Source: Bacteroidota bacterium
Lineage (GTDB): Bacteria > Bacteroidota > Bacteroidia > B-17B0 > Aurantibacillaceae
Length of the DNA: 64,000 nucleotides
Direction: 5' to 3'
Assembly (NCBI GenBank): GCA_020403265.1
Contig: JADBXZ010000003.1
Location: 1-64,000, forward strand
A model generated the notes under the pieces. It did no database searches and was not told where the DNA came from. It was given only the letters and a program-made list of their open reading frames with translations. Within the stretch, counting starts at the first letter, position 1, and the number at the start of each line of letters is the position of its first letter. Below are positions 1-7,661 of this stretch, in pieces. The translations under genes and the position numbers were made by a program.

Positions 1-398
1 CTCACGAACTTTTTCATTTAATTATTTATCACTATACCGGTGTACTTCCAAAAGATGGTTTTACAAGTGAGGGGTTTGCTGTTTTTTCTGATGACAAATG
101 GTGGGGTTATGATTTACATTCTGTCGCAAATTATATTTTGAATAATAAACAGATAAGAATTTCGGATGTTATACATGATTTTAGAAGAAATGAAATTGTT
201 TCCTATCCTCTAAGTGGCAGTGTTATTAAATTGATCTATGAAAAATATGGCTTAGAAACCGTCCTGTATTGCTATAAGTTTGGTTTTACTAAAATAGAAC
301 AAATCATTAACAAAAAAATTGACGAGTTGGAAAAAGAATGGCGAAATGAAATAAAAGAATGGGATTACAAAACAATCGATTACCCACTGAACAGATAA
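1..398 (+). CDS. C-terminal part of a gluzincin-type metallopeptidase-like protein (cut by the left edge)
   Basis: The reading frame is open from position 3 to the stop at 396-398, so the gene starts outside the window. The first visible residues are HELFH, an HExxH zinc-binding motif. About 20 residues later comes SEGFAVF, which fits the EGxA-type third zinc ligand of gluzincins. The rest is a helical, charged tail rich in Lys and Glu. A TTG codon at 138 could be taken as a start, but it lies inside this longer frame and would discard the motif, so I treat the gene as 5'-truncated by the window only. Family assignment beyond a probable zinc peptidase is not possible from the visible part. 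The gene is followed by an attC-like palindrome. Confidence 0.6.
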   Translation, partial: HELFHLIIYHYTGVLPKDGFTSEGFAVFSDDKWWGYDLHSVANYILNNKQIRISDVIHDFRRNEIVSYPLSGSVIKLIYEKYGLETVLYCYKFGFTKIEQIINKKIDELEKEWRNEIKEWDYKTIDYPLNR

Positions 399-407
399 TA
401 CTAACCT

Positions 408-545
408 ACAGCTAACAGCAGTTTGGCAAAATGGCGGGTGACGTGCTTCTATGACTGATTAGTGCTTAACCAAAGTGCAGTTCTCCGATTGAACTTTTGT
501 GCTGAAATGACGCCACTACGCCAAGCTGCAAACCGTTATGTGCCA
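408..545. repeat. attC-like imperfect palindrome 1
   Basis: The left end is ACAGCTAACAGC followed by GTTTGGCAAAATGGCG (421-436). The right end contains CGCCACTACGCCAAGC and CGTTATGTGCC (to about 545). The right arm, reverse-complemented, pairs imperfectly with the left arm (shared TAAC, TTGGC and TGGCG blocks), with a variable centre. The left end recurs at 2314, and the TTTGGCAAAA block recurs at 3752 and 8714. The architecture of conserved ends and a variable palindromic middle resembles integron cassette recombination sites. The core does not match GTTRRRY exactly, so this is a resemblance only. Confidence 0.45.
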
Positions 546-608
546 TACAGCGAGACCTCTTACGATGCATCAATTACCAGAATTGAATACAATTTTTAAT
601 CAAAAATA

Positions 609-1196
609 ATGCAATACGCTAATTATAAGTCACAGATAGAAAGTGCATTTTCACCTATTGACTTTAGAACACTAGAGAATGAACTTATTACAGGTTCTAT
701 TGAAATTAAAAAAATACGAAAAGATAGTTTTCTTTTAATGGAAGGCAACATTTGTAATAATATTTCATTTATTATCGATGGAGCTTTTAGACAATTTTCA
801 GTGGTTGACGGCACTGAAATCAACTTTCTATTCTATTTCGACAATGATTTTACTGCAGACTTTAGTAGTTACATTACCGAAACTCCGTCAAATTATTTCA
901 TTAAAGCACTTGAAGATAGTCTAGTGATTACATTTAATAAAAACAATTTTAGTTTATTAGCTTCAAGAAACAATGATTGGGAGGTAGTTTCTAAAAATAT
1001 TTCTAACAGGGCTTTACTTACATTATACAAGAGAAATGATATCCTACTAACGTTATCTCCAGAGAATAGATATTTGAAACTATTAGAAGTACATCCATTA
1101 ATTATACATAAAGTTTCATTGTCTAAAATTTCTAGTTTCTTGGGTATTAGTGGTCCTTCACTAAGTAGAATTAGAAAAAGAATCATATCGAGTTGA
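609..1196 (+). CDS. Crp/Fnr family transcriptional regulator
   Basis: The 195-residue protein has the length and layout of Bacteroidota Crp/Fnr regulators. Residues about 25-110 form a cyclic-nucleotide-binding-like beta roll (LLMEGNICNNISFIIDG, with the EGN turn). A dimerisation helix follows, and a C-terminal helix-turn-helix lies near residues 160-190 (SKISSFLGISGPSLSRIRK). The phosphate-binding residues for cAMP are not recognisable, so the ligand is unknown. It probably activates the gene starting at 1274: a perfect palindrome, TTAACTTAAGTTAA, lies 4 bp after its stop. A second regulator of the same type with the same downstream arrangement is at 3915. The start is the ATG after an A-rich stretch. 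Confidence 0.85.
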   Translation: MQYANYKSQIESAFSPIDFRTLENELITGSIEIKKIRKDSFLLMEGNICNNISFIIDGAFRQFSVVDGTEINFLFYFDNDFTADFSSYITETPSNYFIKALEDSLVITFNKNNFSLLASRNNDWEVVSKNISNRALLTLYKRNDILLTLSPENRYLKLLEVHPLIIHKVSLSKISSFLGISGPSLSRIRKRIISS

Positions 1197-1200
1197 TTTT

Positions 1201-1245
1201 TTAACTTAAGTTAAAGGTGAATGTTTTTTATTGAGTTTATTTTTG
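1201..1245 (+). promoter_or_regulatory. Crp/Fnr-type operator palindrome plus -7 element
   Basis: TTAACTTAAGTTAA (1201-1214) is a perfect 14-bp palindrome. TATTTTTG (1238-1245) fits the Bacteroidota -7 consensus TAnnTTTG. The operator ends 23 bp before the -7 element, which puts its centre near -42, where a class II activator would sit. The same layout recurs at 4522-4565 downstream of the second Crp/Fnr gene. Operator function is inferred. Confidence 0.55.
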
Positions 1246-1273
1246 CTTCATAAATAATTTAAAAATTACAAAA

Positions 1274-1633
1274 ATGAAATTAAATTCAAGAATTCACGGA
1301 ATCATAGATTATGGTGTGGTAATCTTCTTATGGTTATCACCGACCTTTTTCGGCTTGCCTCAAATAACGGCATTATTTACTTATATTTTAGGAGGCGTAC
1401 ATTTGGCCTTGACAATTCTTACAGATTTCGAGATGGGATTATTAAAAATTGTTCCTCTAAAAGTCCACGGTTGGATAGAATTAATTGTTTCGATAATCTT
1501 AGTTGGAGTTGCATTCTATCTAGATACATTAGAAGGATTAATTGCAAAATATTTTTACCTAGGATTTGCACTGGCAGTATTTGTTACATATATATTTTCA
1601 GACTATAAACTAACAGAAAAGAAGAATGTATAA
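1274..1633 (+). CDS. Four-helix SPW-like integral membrane protein
   Basis: The 119-residue protein has four predicted hydrophobic helices and two internal His-Gly motifs (RIHGIIDY near residue 6 and KVHGWIEL near residue 63), each leading into a helix pair. This arrangement resembles the SPW-repeat or small DoxX-like membrane families. No catalytic residues are visible and the function is unknown. It lies 77 bp downstream of the Crp/Fnr gene, behind the probable operator at 1201, and its 3' end overlaps the next small membrane-protein gene by 8 bp. The two are therefore probably co-transcribed under control of that regulator. Confidence 0.6.
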   Translation: MKLNSRIHGIIDYGVVIFLWLSPTFFGLPQITALFTYILGGVHLALTILTDFEMGLLKIVPLKVHGWIELIVSIILVGVAFYLDTLEGLIAKYFYLGFALAVFVTYIFSDYKLTEKKNV

Positions 1634-1823
1634 GTTTTCTCAAACTAGAAAAATTGCAAGATTTATACACTTAATATCAGGTGTTTTGATAGGCGTATAT
1701 TTTTATTCACCATTATCGAATAATATTCTTCTGTTTTTAATTATCAAAGCAATTATCCTTCCAGTGGTCTCTATTTCGGGACTTTGGATGTGGAAAGGGT
1801 ATCTTTTCAAAAAAAGTAAGTAA
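1626..1823 (+). CDS. Small two-helix membrane protein
   Basis: The 65-residue protein has two hydrophobic segments (about residues 15-30 and 35-55) and a Lys-rich C-terminus (FKKSK), typical of a small inner-membrane protein with cytoplasmic basic ends. I do not recognise a family. The start overlaps the upstream four-helix gene by 8 bp in another frame, which indicates translational coupling. Both proteins probably belong to the same Crp/Fnr-controlled unit. The short length is a reason for caution, but the overlap and the composition favour a real gene. Confidence 0.6.
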   Translation: MYKFSQTRKIARFIHLISGVLIGVYFYSPLSNNILLFLIIKAIILPVVSISGLWMWKGYLFKKSK

Positions 1824-2492
1824 AAGAAACGTACGGCAAATAACGGTTTGCCTTTAGTTTATATTTATGTAAAAATACAGTAAATTAAATAAAAAGGAAA
1901 CGGGTGAACTAGAACGTTTTGTAAGTCGAAGACTTAATAGCTGCATTAGTCCCGTTTCCTTTATCAAACTTGTAAGAACCAATTGGAATGATGGGCGTTC
2001 GGGCCCGATAAAGACAATAGTTAGTTTCATATCCAAAAATCTTATAGACCTTTTTTAATATTTCACGAATAAGGTTTGTATAAAGCGGTTATCTTGTTTA
2101 ATAAGCGATGTAGATCGTGGAATAATTTTTTCTTTATCTTGTTAAAGGGAATCGTAGTATTGTTCAATCGTATTAAACATATTAATTCTCCTCAACTATT
2201 TTATTTTTTAGCATCTGTATTTTCGATGGCGGACACATTAGCCCTTTAGAAGAATCGTTAAAGGTTTTAGAATTAATTAAAACACTTATAGCCTCCAAAG
2301 GACAGTAGGCCCCACAGCTAACAGCAAATTCGCGTCCATTTTTTGCGGGTTAGCGCTCAAATGCATAAATTGGACAAGCAAAAAACGTCGCAAATTCACT
2401 ATAAGTTATATGCCAACATTAAAAAATGAATTGTCACACTTATTGAGATTTATAATCTAATGAGTATTACAAACCTTTAAAAAGTAAAAATT
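1824..2492. other. Non-coding stretch with a 12-bp inverted repeat and an attC-like site
   Basis: No convincing gene. AAAGGAAACGGG (1893-1904) pairs perfectly with CCCGTTTCCTTT (1951-1962) around a 46-base spacer, and GGCAAATAACGGTTTGCC near 1837 is another palindrome. On the minus strand near 2070-2185 there is a short frame with a purine-rich site ahead of an ATG, but a stop codon interrupts it after 12 codons, so it may be a decayed gene. The region ends in the attC-like element at 2314. Confidence 0.5.
2314..2417. repeat. attC-like imperfect palindrome 2
   Basis: The left end, ACAGCTAACAGC, is identical to that at 408. The right end, GTTATATGCCAAC, matches GTTATGTGCC of element 1. The interior arms pair imperfectly (AATTCGCG with CATTTTTTGC on the left; AATTTGCGACG with TTTTTTGC on the right, reverse-complemented). 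The interior sequence differs from element 1 while the ends are conserved. Confidence 0.45.
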
Positions 2493-2759
2493 ATGAGCAA
2501 AAAATTGTTTCTGAGAAATCTTGGTCGAAAAGACAGGATTATTCGTTTTGTGATTGGTGTTGCAGCACTTGGCGCATGGTACTTTGGAGCCGTAGCTGGC
2601 ACAATTGCTATTGTAATTGGAATAGCTGCCATTATGCTGATTGGAACATCGGCAGCCGCCAGTTGTCCCATTAATTCAGTGGCTAAAATTAACACAATGA
2701 GCCAAAAAGAGAAAGACGAAATGGAAGTAAAAGGAATTACTTATCAAAAAAGTAATTAA
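2493..2759 (+). CDS. DUF2892 family small membrane protein
   Basis: The 88-residue protein has the DUF2892 (YgaP-like inner membrane domain) pattern. A basic N-terminus (NLGRKDRIIR) is followed by two hydrophobic helices (residues about 18-55) and the characteristic Cys-Pro motif after the second helix (SCPINSV near residue 60). DUF2892 proteins are often linked to rhodanese or redox functions, but no partner is visible here. It is a stand-alone gene, bounded upstream by an attC-like element and downstream by a strong intrinsic terminator. That makes it look like a self-contained cassette. Confidence 0.8.
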   Translation: MSKKLFLRNLGRKDRIIRFVIGVAALGAWYFGAVAGTIAIVIGIAAIMLIGTSAAASCPINSVAKINTMSQKEKDEMEVKGITYQKSN

Positions 2760-2766
2760 CCTTAAC

Positions 2767-2805
2767 AAAGGTGCCGTTTGATTTTCAGGCGGCACTTTTA
2801 TTTTG
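2767..2805 (+). terminator. Intrinsic terminator of the DUF2892 gene
   Basis: GTGCCG (2771-2776) pairs with CGGCAC (2790-2795), extended by flanking A/T pairs, and is followed by TTTTATTTT. A GTG at 2771 could nominally start the next gene, but it lies inside this hairpin. This supports the ATG at 2810 as the start of the sigma-factor gene. Confidence 0.8.
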
Positions 2806-2809
2806 CAAC

Positions 2810-3694
2810 ATGGAAAATCCTTTTTTATCAAATTATCGGAATAAATCAGATGAAGAACTGATTGAAAGTGCAGTAGCAGGTTCAATGGCTGCATTAGAAT
2901 CTCTCATTTCCAGACATCAACATTATATCTATAATATCGCATTAAAGATGATTGGAAATGTGCAAGATGCCCAAGACATCACACAGGAAGTTCTAATCAA
3001 AATAATTACCAAACTATCGCAGTTCAAGAAAGAAAGTAATTTCAGAACTTGGGTCTATAGAGTAACATTTAATCACTTTTTACAAATGAAAAAAACGCCA
3101 TCTGAATTGGCGACTATATCTTTTGAAAATGTAGGAAACAAATTAGACTTAATTCCCTATCAAGCCTTGTCTGAATTGGAAGAAGCCGAGATGCGACTAG
3201 AAATTGAAGAAACCAAACTAACTTGTATGAATGGAATGTTATTGTGTTTAGAAAGGGAACAGCGACTAATTTTCATACTTGGAGAAGTATTCAATGTCAA
3301 TCATAATTTAGGAGCAAGTTTATTGAATATTTCAAAGGACAATTTCAGACAAAAGTTATCAAGAGCAAGAAAAGACATTTACAATTTTATGAATAATAAA
3401 TGTGGCCTTCTCAGAAAAGAAAATCCCTGCAGATGTGCAGGAAAGACCAAGGGTTTTATTCAAGTTGGGAAGGTAAATCCTGATAACTTACAATTTAATA
3501 AAGACTATCTTAAAAACATTCAGGCAGTTGCAGGGCTAAAAACAGATGAGTTTGATGACTTTTTGACCGAACATTATGCAGATATTTACCAAAAACATCC
3601 CTTTCAGGAAAAGGAACATACACAAAAAATTTTCAATCGTATAATGAATGGTAAATCATTAAATAATATTTTTGACACAAATAATATAGATTAA
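2810..3694 (+). CDS. Sigma-70 family RNA polymerase sigma factor (ECF-like, with Cys-rich extension)
   Basis: The protein is 294 residues from the ATG at 2810. Region 2 is clear (SDEELIESAVAGSMAALESL, then DAQDITQEVLIKIITKL and FRTWVYRVTFNHFLQ). Region 4 is weaker, with an unusual helix-turn-helix (FNVNHNLGASLLNISKDNFR). After it comes a short Cys-rich patch (CGLLRKENPCRC, near residues 200-212), then about 80 residues that are not part of a normal ECF factor. No anti-sigma gene is adjacent. Sigma factors with such a C-terminal extension occur in Bacteroidota and may respond to redox or metal status, but that is inference. I chose the ATG at 2810 because earlier in-frame starts lie in the terminator hairpin. 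Confidence 0.8.
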   Translation: MENPFLSNYRNKSDEELIESAVAGSMAALESLISRHQHYIYNIALKMIGNVQDAQDITQEVLIKIITKLSQFKKESNFRTWVYRVTFNHFLQMKKTPSELATISFENVGNKLDLIPYQALSELEEAEMRLEIEETKLTCMNGMLLCLEREQRLIFILGEVFNVNHNLGASLLNISKDNFRQKLSRARKDIYNFMNNKCGLLRKENPCRCAGKTKGFIQVGKVNPDNLQFNKDYLKNIQAVAGLKTDEFDDFLTEHYADIYQKHPFQEKEHTQKIFNRIMNGKSLNNIFDTNNID

Positions 3695-3740
3695 TGGATA
3701 TCTAAATTCAACTAACATGGTAAGCCAATAAAGGCTGGCT

Positions 3741-3860
3741 TATAACAGGTGTTTGGCAAAAGTGGCAGATCAGTGCTCCGTATGACGCTTTTTTTATATA
3801 TTTGAACATCGGATCTTCGTATCAAGCTCGGTTCTATAAATACCGCCTTTCGACAAGTAC
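3741..3860. repeat. attC-like element 3
   Basis: The left arm is TATAACAGGTGTTTGGCAAA followed by AGTGGCAGATCAGTGCTCCG. It matches the left arms at 421 and 8714 (TTTGGCAAAA, then TGGC, then GTGCT or TTGCTC). The right arm, with TACCGCCTTTCG and AAGTACCAAA, pairs only partly. It lies between the sigma-factor gene and the second Crp/Fnr unit. Confidence 0.4.
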
Positions 3861-3914
3861 CAAAAAATTATCAGTAATGGTGGGTCAATTATAAACATAA
3901 ATAGTTAAAATAAC

Positions 3915-4517
3915 ATGAACCCTTTTGTAAATTTCATATTGAATTTTGTTTCACTTCCTAATTGCGATAGGGATTTGTTGGAAAACGAGTTGACTTATAA
4001 AAAGTTCAAGACCGGCGACAAGATTCTTCAAGAAGGTAATATCTGCAAAAATATTTTATTTATCGTTTCTGGTAAAGCAAGGTCTTTCTTTATCAATCAA
4101 GAAGGACAGGACTTAACTTGGAACTTTCATTTTAATGACAACGAATCAAAATTTGAAAATTATTTCTTAGTAGATTATAATAGCTTCCTTACACAAACAC
4201 CTACATTTTTATCATTTCAAGCACTTGAAGACATAGAAGTAGTAATGTTAAGTTACGACAGTATTCAAAAACTAACTTCCAACTCCCACATTCTCGAAAA
4301 GGTGGCTAGTAAAATGTCAGAAACGGCCTATCAGAACGTTCATAAAAGGGCATTTATACTATTGACATTGAATGCTAAAGAAAGATATATGCAAATCTTA
4401 AAAGAAGAGCCCTATTTGCTAAATAAATTTCAACACTATCTTATTGCTTCCTACATAGGGGTGGCACCTGAAAGCCTTAGCAGACTTCGCAAGGAAATAA
4501 CAAAATCAAAAAAATAA
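3915..4517 (+). CDS. Crp/Fnr family transcriptional regulator
   Basis: This 200-residue protein is a diverged paralogue of the regulator at 609. It has the same beta-roll signature (ILQEGNICKNILFIVSGKAR, near residue 40), central dimerisation helix and C-terminal helix-turn-helix (LIASYIGVAPESLSRLRKE, near residues 178-196). It is followed by an imperfect palindrome, TTAACAAATGTCAA, 5 bp past its stop and by the DUF2141 and SDR genes, which it probably activates. The parallel arrangement with the 609-1823 unit is described in the findings. No Fe-S cysteines are seen, so an O2-sensing Fnr role is unlikely. Confidence 0.85.
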   Translation: MNPFVNFILNFVSLPNCDRDLLENELTYKKFKTGDKILQEGNICKNILFIVSGKARSFFINQEGQDLTWNFHFNDNESKFENYFLVDYNSFLTQTPTFLSFQALEDIEVVMLSYDSIQKLTSNSHILEKVASKMSETAYQNVHKRAFILLTLNAKERYMQILKEEPYLLNKFQHYLIASYIGVAPESLSRLRKEITKSKK

Positions 4518-4521
4518 TTTC

Positions 4522-4565
4522 TTAACAAATGTCAATGAATGTGATTTTCCTGCTCCTCATCTTTG
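4522..4565 (+). promoter_or_regulatory. Second Crp/Fnr-type operator plus -7-like element
   Basis: TTAACAAATGTCAA (4522-4535) is an imperfect palindrome of the form TTAAC-N4-GTnAA. CATCTTTG (4558-4565) differs from TAnnTTTG by one base. The 22-bp gap between them is within 1 bp of that in the unit at 1201. Confidence 0.5.
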
Positions 4566-4590
4566 CATCATAATTTTAAAACTAAAAAAG

Positions 4591-5031
4591 ATGCAAAAAA
4601 TGAAATTAGCAACAATCGCATTAGGCTTAGTATTAGCCTTTGGGGCTCACGGACAGCAAGCTGTGAACACAAAAAAACTTTCTGTCAAAATTACGAACAT
4701 CCAAAATAAAGGGAAAACACTTTACGTTGGGATTTATAGAGCTGGAGACGAATTCCCTGAATTTAGTAGGTATTGGAAAAACTCGAAAGTAATAACAACA
4801 GGCAGTGAAATGATAGTTGAATTTGACATTCCATACGGTGACTATGCTGTGGCTATTTCACATGACTTAAACGGGAACGGAAAGCTCGACAAAAACTTTT
4901 TCGGCTATCCAAGTGAACCCTTTGGTTTTTCGAACAACTTCAAGCCGAAACTTTCAAGTCCAGACTTTTCTGATTGTAAGTTTACCTTTTCGCAACAAAG
5001 CAATTCTTTAACCATTAAACTTATTGACTAA
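4591..5031 (+). CDS. DUF2141 family secreted protein
   Basis: The 146-residue protein has an N-terminal signal peptide (LATIALGLVLAFGAHGQ, cleavage near residue 22). The DUF2141 fold pattern follows: LSVKITNIQNKGKTLYVGIY, then FDIPYGDYAVAISHDLNGN and GKLDKNFFGYPSEPFGFSNN. The asp/asn-rich DLNGNGKLD stretch resembles a Ca-binding or dockerin-like turn that is usual in this family. The biochemical function is unknown and the location is probably periplasmic. The SDR gene starts 2 bp after the stop, so the two are co-transcribed behind the Crp/Fnr operator. The second Met (position 4) is an alternative start. Confidence 0.8.
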   Translation: MQKMKLATIALGLVLAFGAHGQQAVNTKKLSVKITNIQNKGKTLYVGIYRAGDEFPEFSRYWKNSKVITTGSEMIVEFDIPYGDYAVAISHDLNGNGKLDKNFFGYPSEPFGFSNNFKPKLSSPDFSDCKFTFSQQSNSLTIKLID

Positions 5032-5033
5032 AT

Positions 5034-5813
5034 ATGAAAGAAGTAGCAATCATAACAGGTGCATCGGGTGGAATTGGGTATGAGATAGCCTTACTATTTG
5101 CCCAGCAAAATATTGATATTTTAATTGTAGCAAGAAACAAGCAGAAATTGGAACAAATTAAAATATCAATAGAAAAAAAATATGGTATTAATGTTTATTA
5201 TGTTGCAACAGATTTGTCTGTGAGTGATGGGTTTGTAGACATTAACAACTGTGTAATTACAAATAAACTAACTGTAATTTATTTGGTAAATAATGCAGGG
5301 TTTGGAGACTATGGAATGTTTACCGAAAGAAGTATGGAAAAGTATACCGAAATGTTAGGTCTTAATATCATTAGTTTAACAGAGCTAACTTATTACTACG
5401 CCAAGGAAATGCTTAAAACAGGAAAAGGAAAAATTTTAAATGTAGCATCTACAGCAGGTATTCAACCAGATCCATATTTTGCAGTATATGGTGCGTCAAA
5501 GGCCTATGTTATTAGCTTAACTGAAGCTATTCACAAAGAGTTTGAAAACACCGGTGTAACAGCGACAGTATTGTCGCCTGGAGCGACCAAAACTGAATTT
5601 ATGGCAAGGGCTGATATGCATAATGCAAAGCTATATGATAGTGGTGTTTTGTCTGCTAAAGATGTTGCTGCTGTTGGTTTTAATGGAATGATGAAAGGAA
5701 AACTTCATGTAATTCCCGGTTTTAAAAATAGAATTTTAGCATTTTTTTCAAGTATTACTCCTTCAAGCCAAATACGTTTGAATATGGCAGCAAAAGTTAT
5801 GGCAAGCAAGTAA
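5034..5813 (+). CDS. Short-chain dehydrogenase/reductase (classical SDR)
   Basis: The 259-residue protein is a complete classical SDR. It has the cofactor motif TGASGGIG at residues 8-15, NNAG near 88, the catalytic Ser in NVASTAGI near 137, and YGASK near 151-155. The DltE/YqjQ-like subgroup is suggested by ITGASGGIGYEIA and by the C-terminal GFKNRILAF stretch. The substrate cannot be inferred; it may be a short- or medium-chain carbonyl compound using NADP(H). It is the last gene of the Crp/Fnr-DUF2141-SDR unit and is followed by a perfect 12-bp hairpin. Confidence 0.9.
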   Translation: MKEVAIITGASGGIGYEIALLFAQQNIDILIVARNKQKLEQIKISIEKKYGINVYYVATDLSVSDGFVDINNCVITNKLTVIYLVNNAGFGDYGMFTERSMEKYTEMLGLNIISLTELTYYYAKEMLKTGKGKILNVASTAGIQPDPYFAVYGASKAYVISLTEAIHKEFENTGVTATVLSPGATKTEFMARADMHNAKLYDSGVLSAKDVAAVGFNGMMKGKLHVIPGFKNRILAFFSSITPSSQIRLNMAAKVMASK

Positions 5814-5843
5814 GTCATTTTTCTAATTGAATGCTGGCTATTT

Positions 5844-5873
5844 GCCTTTCTATTTTTGCATAAATAGAAAGGC
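5844..5873 (+). terminator. Hairpin terminator after the SDR gene
   Basis: GCCTTTCTATTT (5844-5855) and AAATAGAAAGGC (5862-5873) form a perfect 12-bp stem with a 6-base loop, followed shortly by a T-rich stretch (CAGTTTTTAG). Confidence 0.7.
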
Positions 5874-6043
5874 TTGGTCAGTTTTTAGTGAAATCAGGGT
5901 GTCAGTTTGAGTGGGTTTTATTGCCTAAATGGCAAATCACATAAAAAAAACCTTGTTTTAAATGATTTCTATTTACGTTCATCAAGAAATTTTTGCGTAC
6001 ACAGCCAAAAGAAAGATGTTTGCGGTATATAAATATTGCTTTT

Positions 6044-7507
6044 ATGAAAAAAACAATTACTAGACAAAGGCTACTAATTCTCTTTCTTGCCTCATCAATT
6101 TTTTTACAATCACAAAATTCGGACACTGTAAAAGTAAGGAACAAAGTACTTTTTGACATTACAACATTTGATTTTCCCCATGCACTCTACTCATCAAATC
6201 TACAGCAAACTAGTATTGCCAATTTAAATAAACCTTCCGGTAATTACAATTTTTTGAGTTCTTATAAAATTCCCAGCATGGAGCAATCCACCCAGGTAGA
6301 TGTGAATACAAGACAACTCATATTTCTTGGAACACACAAGTTACTCAATAGAAAACCAACTGAACGGATATATAAAAAAGTTAAGAGATATGCCTCAGAA
6401 CTAACTTTAAATCTACTCGCAGATGCCCTTTTACCCTTTGGTATGGGCTGGCAACATGAAGAGTTTCACAGAGCAACAATGTCTCGCTGCCATTGTTATT
6501 CAAATAATTCACTTAATAATTGGATTACGGGCAAAAATTCTGCTAACTACTCAACGCTTAAAAGTGTGGATCAGGTACTGGATACCAACCTAGTGCTGAT
6601 CAAGTTAAAAAGTAATGCAGACCTTGTAAGAATAAGTGCTGCGGGTAACGAGGGCAACATCTTTAGTGCAGAAACCATGCAACGATACGATTTTGTTTCA
6701 GAAAATAGGTTGGTTACCATCCCTTATTACCTAATCAGATTTTTAACTGTATCTGGCTACTTAGATTTGTGTAGCAGAAAAGATCAGGCTACAAACACAA
6801 CATTAGAAGTAATGGAATTAGAAAAGGACAATCAAAGCATAAGAGATTTTACCGGGTTGGATATGACAGCCTGGGCCTATGATTTGTTTAATCCCAACGA
6901 ACCTTATTCCGCAAGGGGTTTAAATGTTTATGGGAACGGTTATGATCGTTACATTTATGGCGACAAACTCACAGATGAGCAATATGATTGGATAAAGAAA
7001 CAAACAGTACTTTCGTACATCAATTTAATTTCACCATTAAACTACGGTTTTAAATCAATTTCATTAGGTAAAATAAATGAGAAAAAAATCAAAGGTAATT
7101 TTGCATTTAGATATTATCCAACTTCTTTTGGCAATCAATTAGGTCTCAGTATCTATTTAAAGTATTCAAAGTACAATATAGTTCTTAGTCCGTCATTAAA
7201 TCAAAATTTCAAGCACAGTTTTCCCGCATTGGCTATGGAATTGATTGATTACCCTTTGTTAAAACATATAAATGCTAGCATCAACGCAAGTGCATGGCTT
7301 CAACCAAAAAATCAAGAATTTTACAGTGATAGAGGACAATTTGGCGGTTTAATCAATCTTAGATTAGATTACGCAATAAGTAAAAAATGTGCAACGTATA
7401 TTGTCTTTAGCTGTAAAAGCAATGGTTGGGTAGCTGGTAATCCTTTTTTAAATTCTAATACGGGAATAAAATTTGGTTTTAGATTTTCTTTTAATCATAA
7501 ATACTAA
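6044..7507 (+). CDS. Secreted or outer-membrane protein with an HEEFH motif, unknown family
   Basis: The protein is 487 residues from the ATG at 6044. That start gives a clean signal peptide (LLILFLASSIFLQSQ); the frame extends upstream to 5993 without one. Residues 138-142 are HEEFH, an HExxH metallopeptidase motif inside GMGWQHEEFHRATMSRCHCY, with AGNEGN about 70 residues later as a possible third-ligand region. The C-terminal half (about 335-487) alternates short polar and hydrophobic strands and ends in FGFRFSFNHKY, an aromatic C-terminus consistent with an outer-membrane beta-barrel. I do not recognise the family. The gene is a single transcription unit between terminator-like sequences. 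Confidence 0.6.
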   Translation: MKKTITRQRLLILFLASSIFLQSQNSDTVKVRNKVLFDITTFDFPHALYSSNLQQTSIANLNKPSGNYNFLSSYKIPSMEQSTQVDVNTRQLIFLGTHKLLNRKPTERIYKKVKRYASELTLNLLADALLPFGMGWQHEEFHRATMSRCHCYSNNSLNNWITGKNSANYSTLKSVDQVLDTNLVLIKLKSNADLVRISAAGNEGNIFSAETMQRYDFVSENRLVTIPYYLIRFLTVSGYLDLCSRKDQATNTTLEVMELEKDNQSIRDFTGLDMTAWAYDLFNPNEPYSARGLNVYGNGYDRYIYGDKLTDEQYDWIKKQTVLSYINLISPLNYGFKSISLGKINEKKIKGNFAFRYYPTSFGNQLGLSIYLKYSKYNIVLSPSLNQNFKHSFPALAMELIDYPLLKHINASINASAWLQPKNQEFYSDRGQFGGLINLRLDYAISKKCATYIVFSCKSNGWVAGNPFLNSNTGIKFGFRFSFNHKY

Positions 7508-7563
7508 ATCAAACCTTGTAATTTGGTAACAATCTCAAAACTCAACTCATATAAAAAAGCATA

Positions 7564-7661
7564 TTTCAAACGAATTTAAAATTATGTCATCATTATTATT
7601 TTACTTGCAATTTTATTATGAGGAATTTTGTTGTGTAAAAAAACATTTAAACTTTTGAAAA
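7564..7661 (+). promoter_or_regulatory. Conserved leader A, shared with the leader at 8871
   Basis: TTTCAAACGA (7564-7573) and GTCATCATTATTATTTTA (7586-7603) recur with the same 22-bp offset at 8871 and 8893. Their distances to the start codons are also nearly identical (76 and 75 bp). This suggests one regulator controls the hydrolase and peptidase genes. Confidence 0.55.

Noticed and set aside
2771-2809. Upstream GTG start for the sigma-factor gene
   Set aside because: It lies inside the terminator hairpin of the preceding gene; the ATG at 2810 gives a normal sigma-factor N-terminus.
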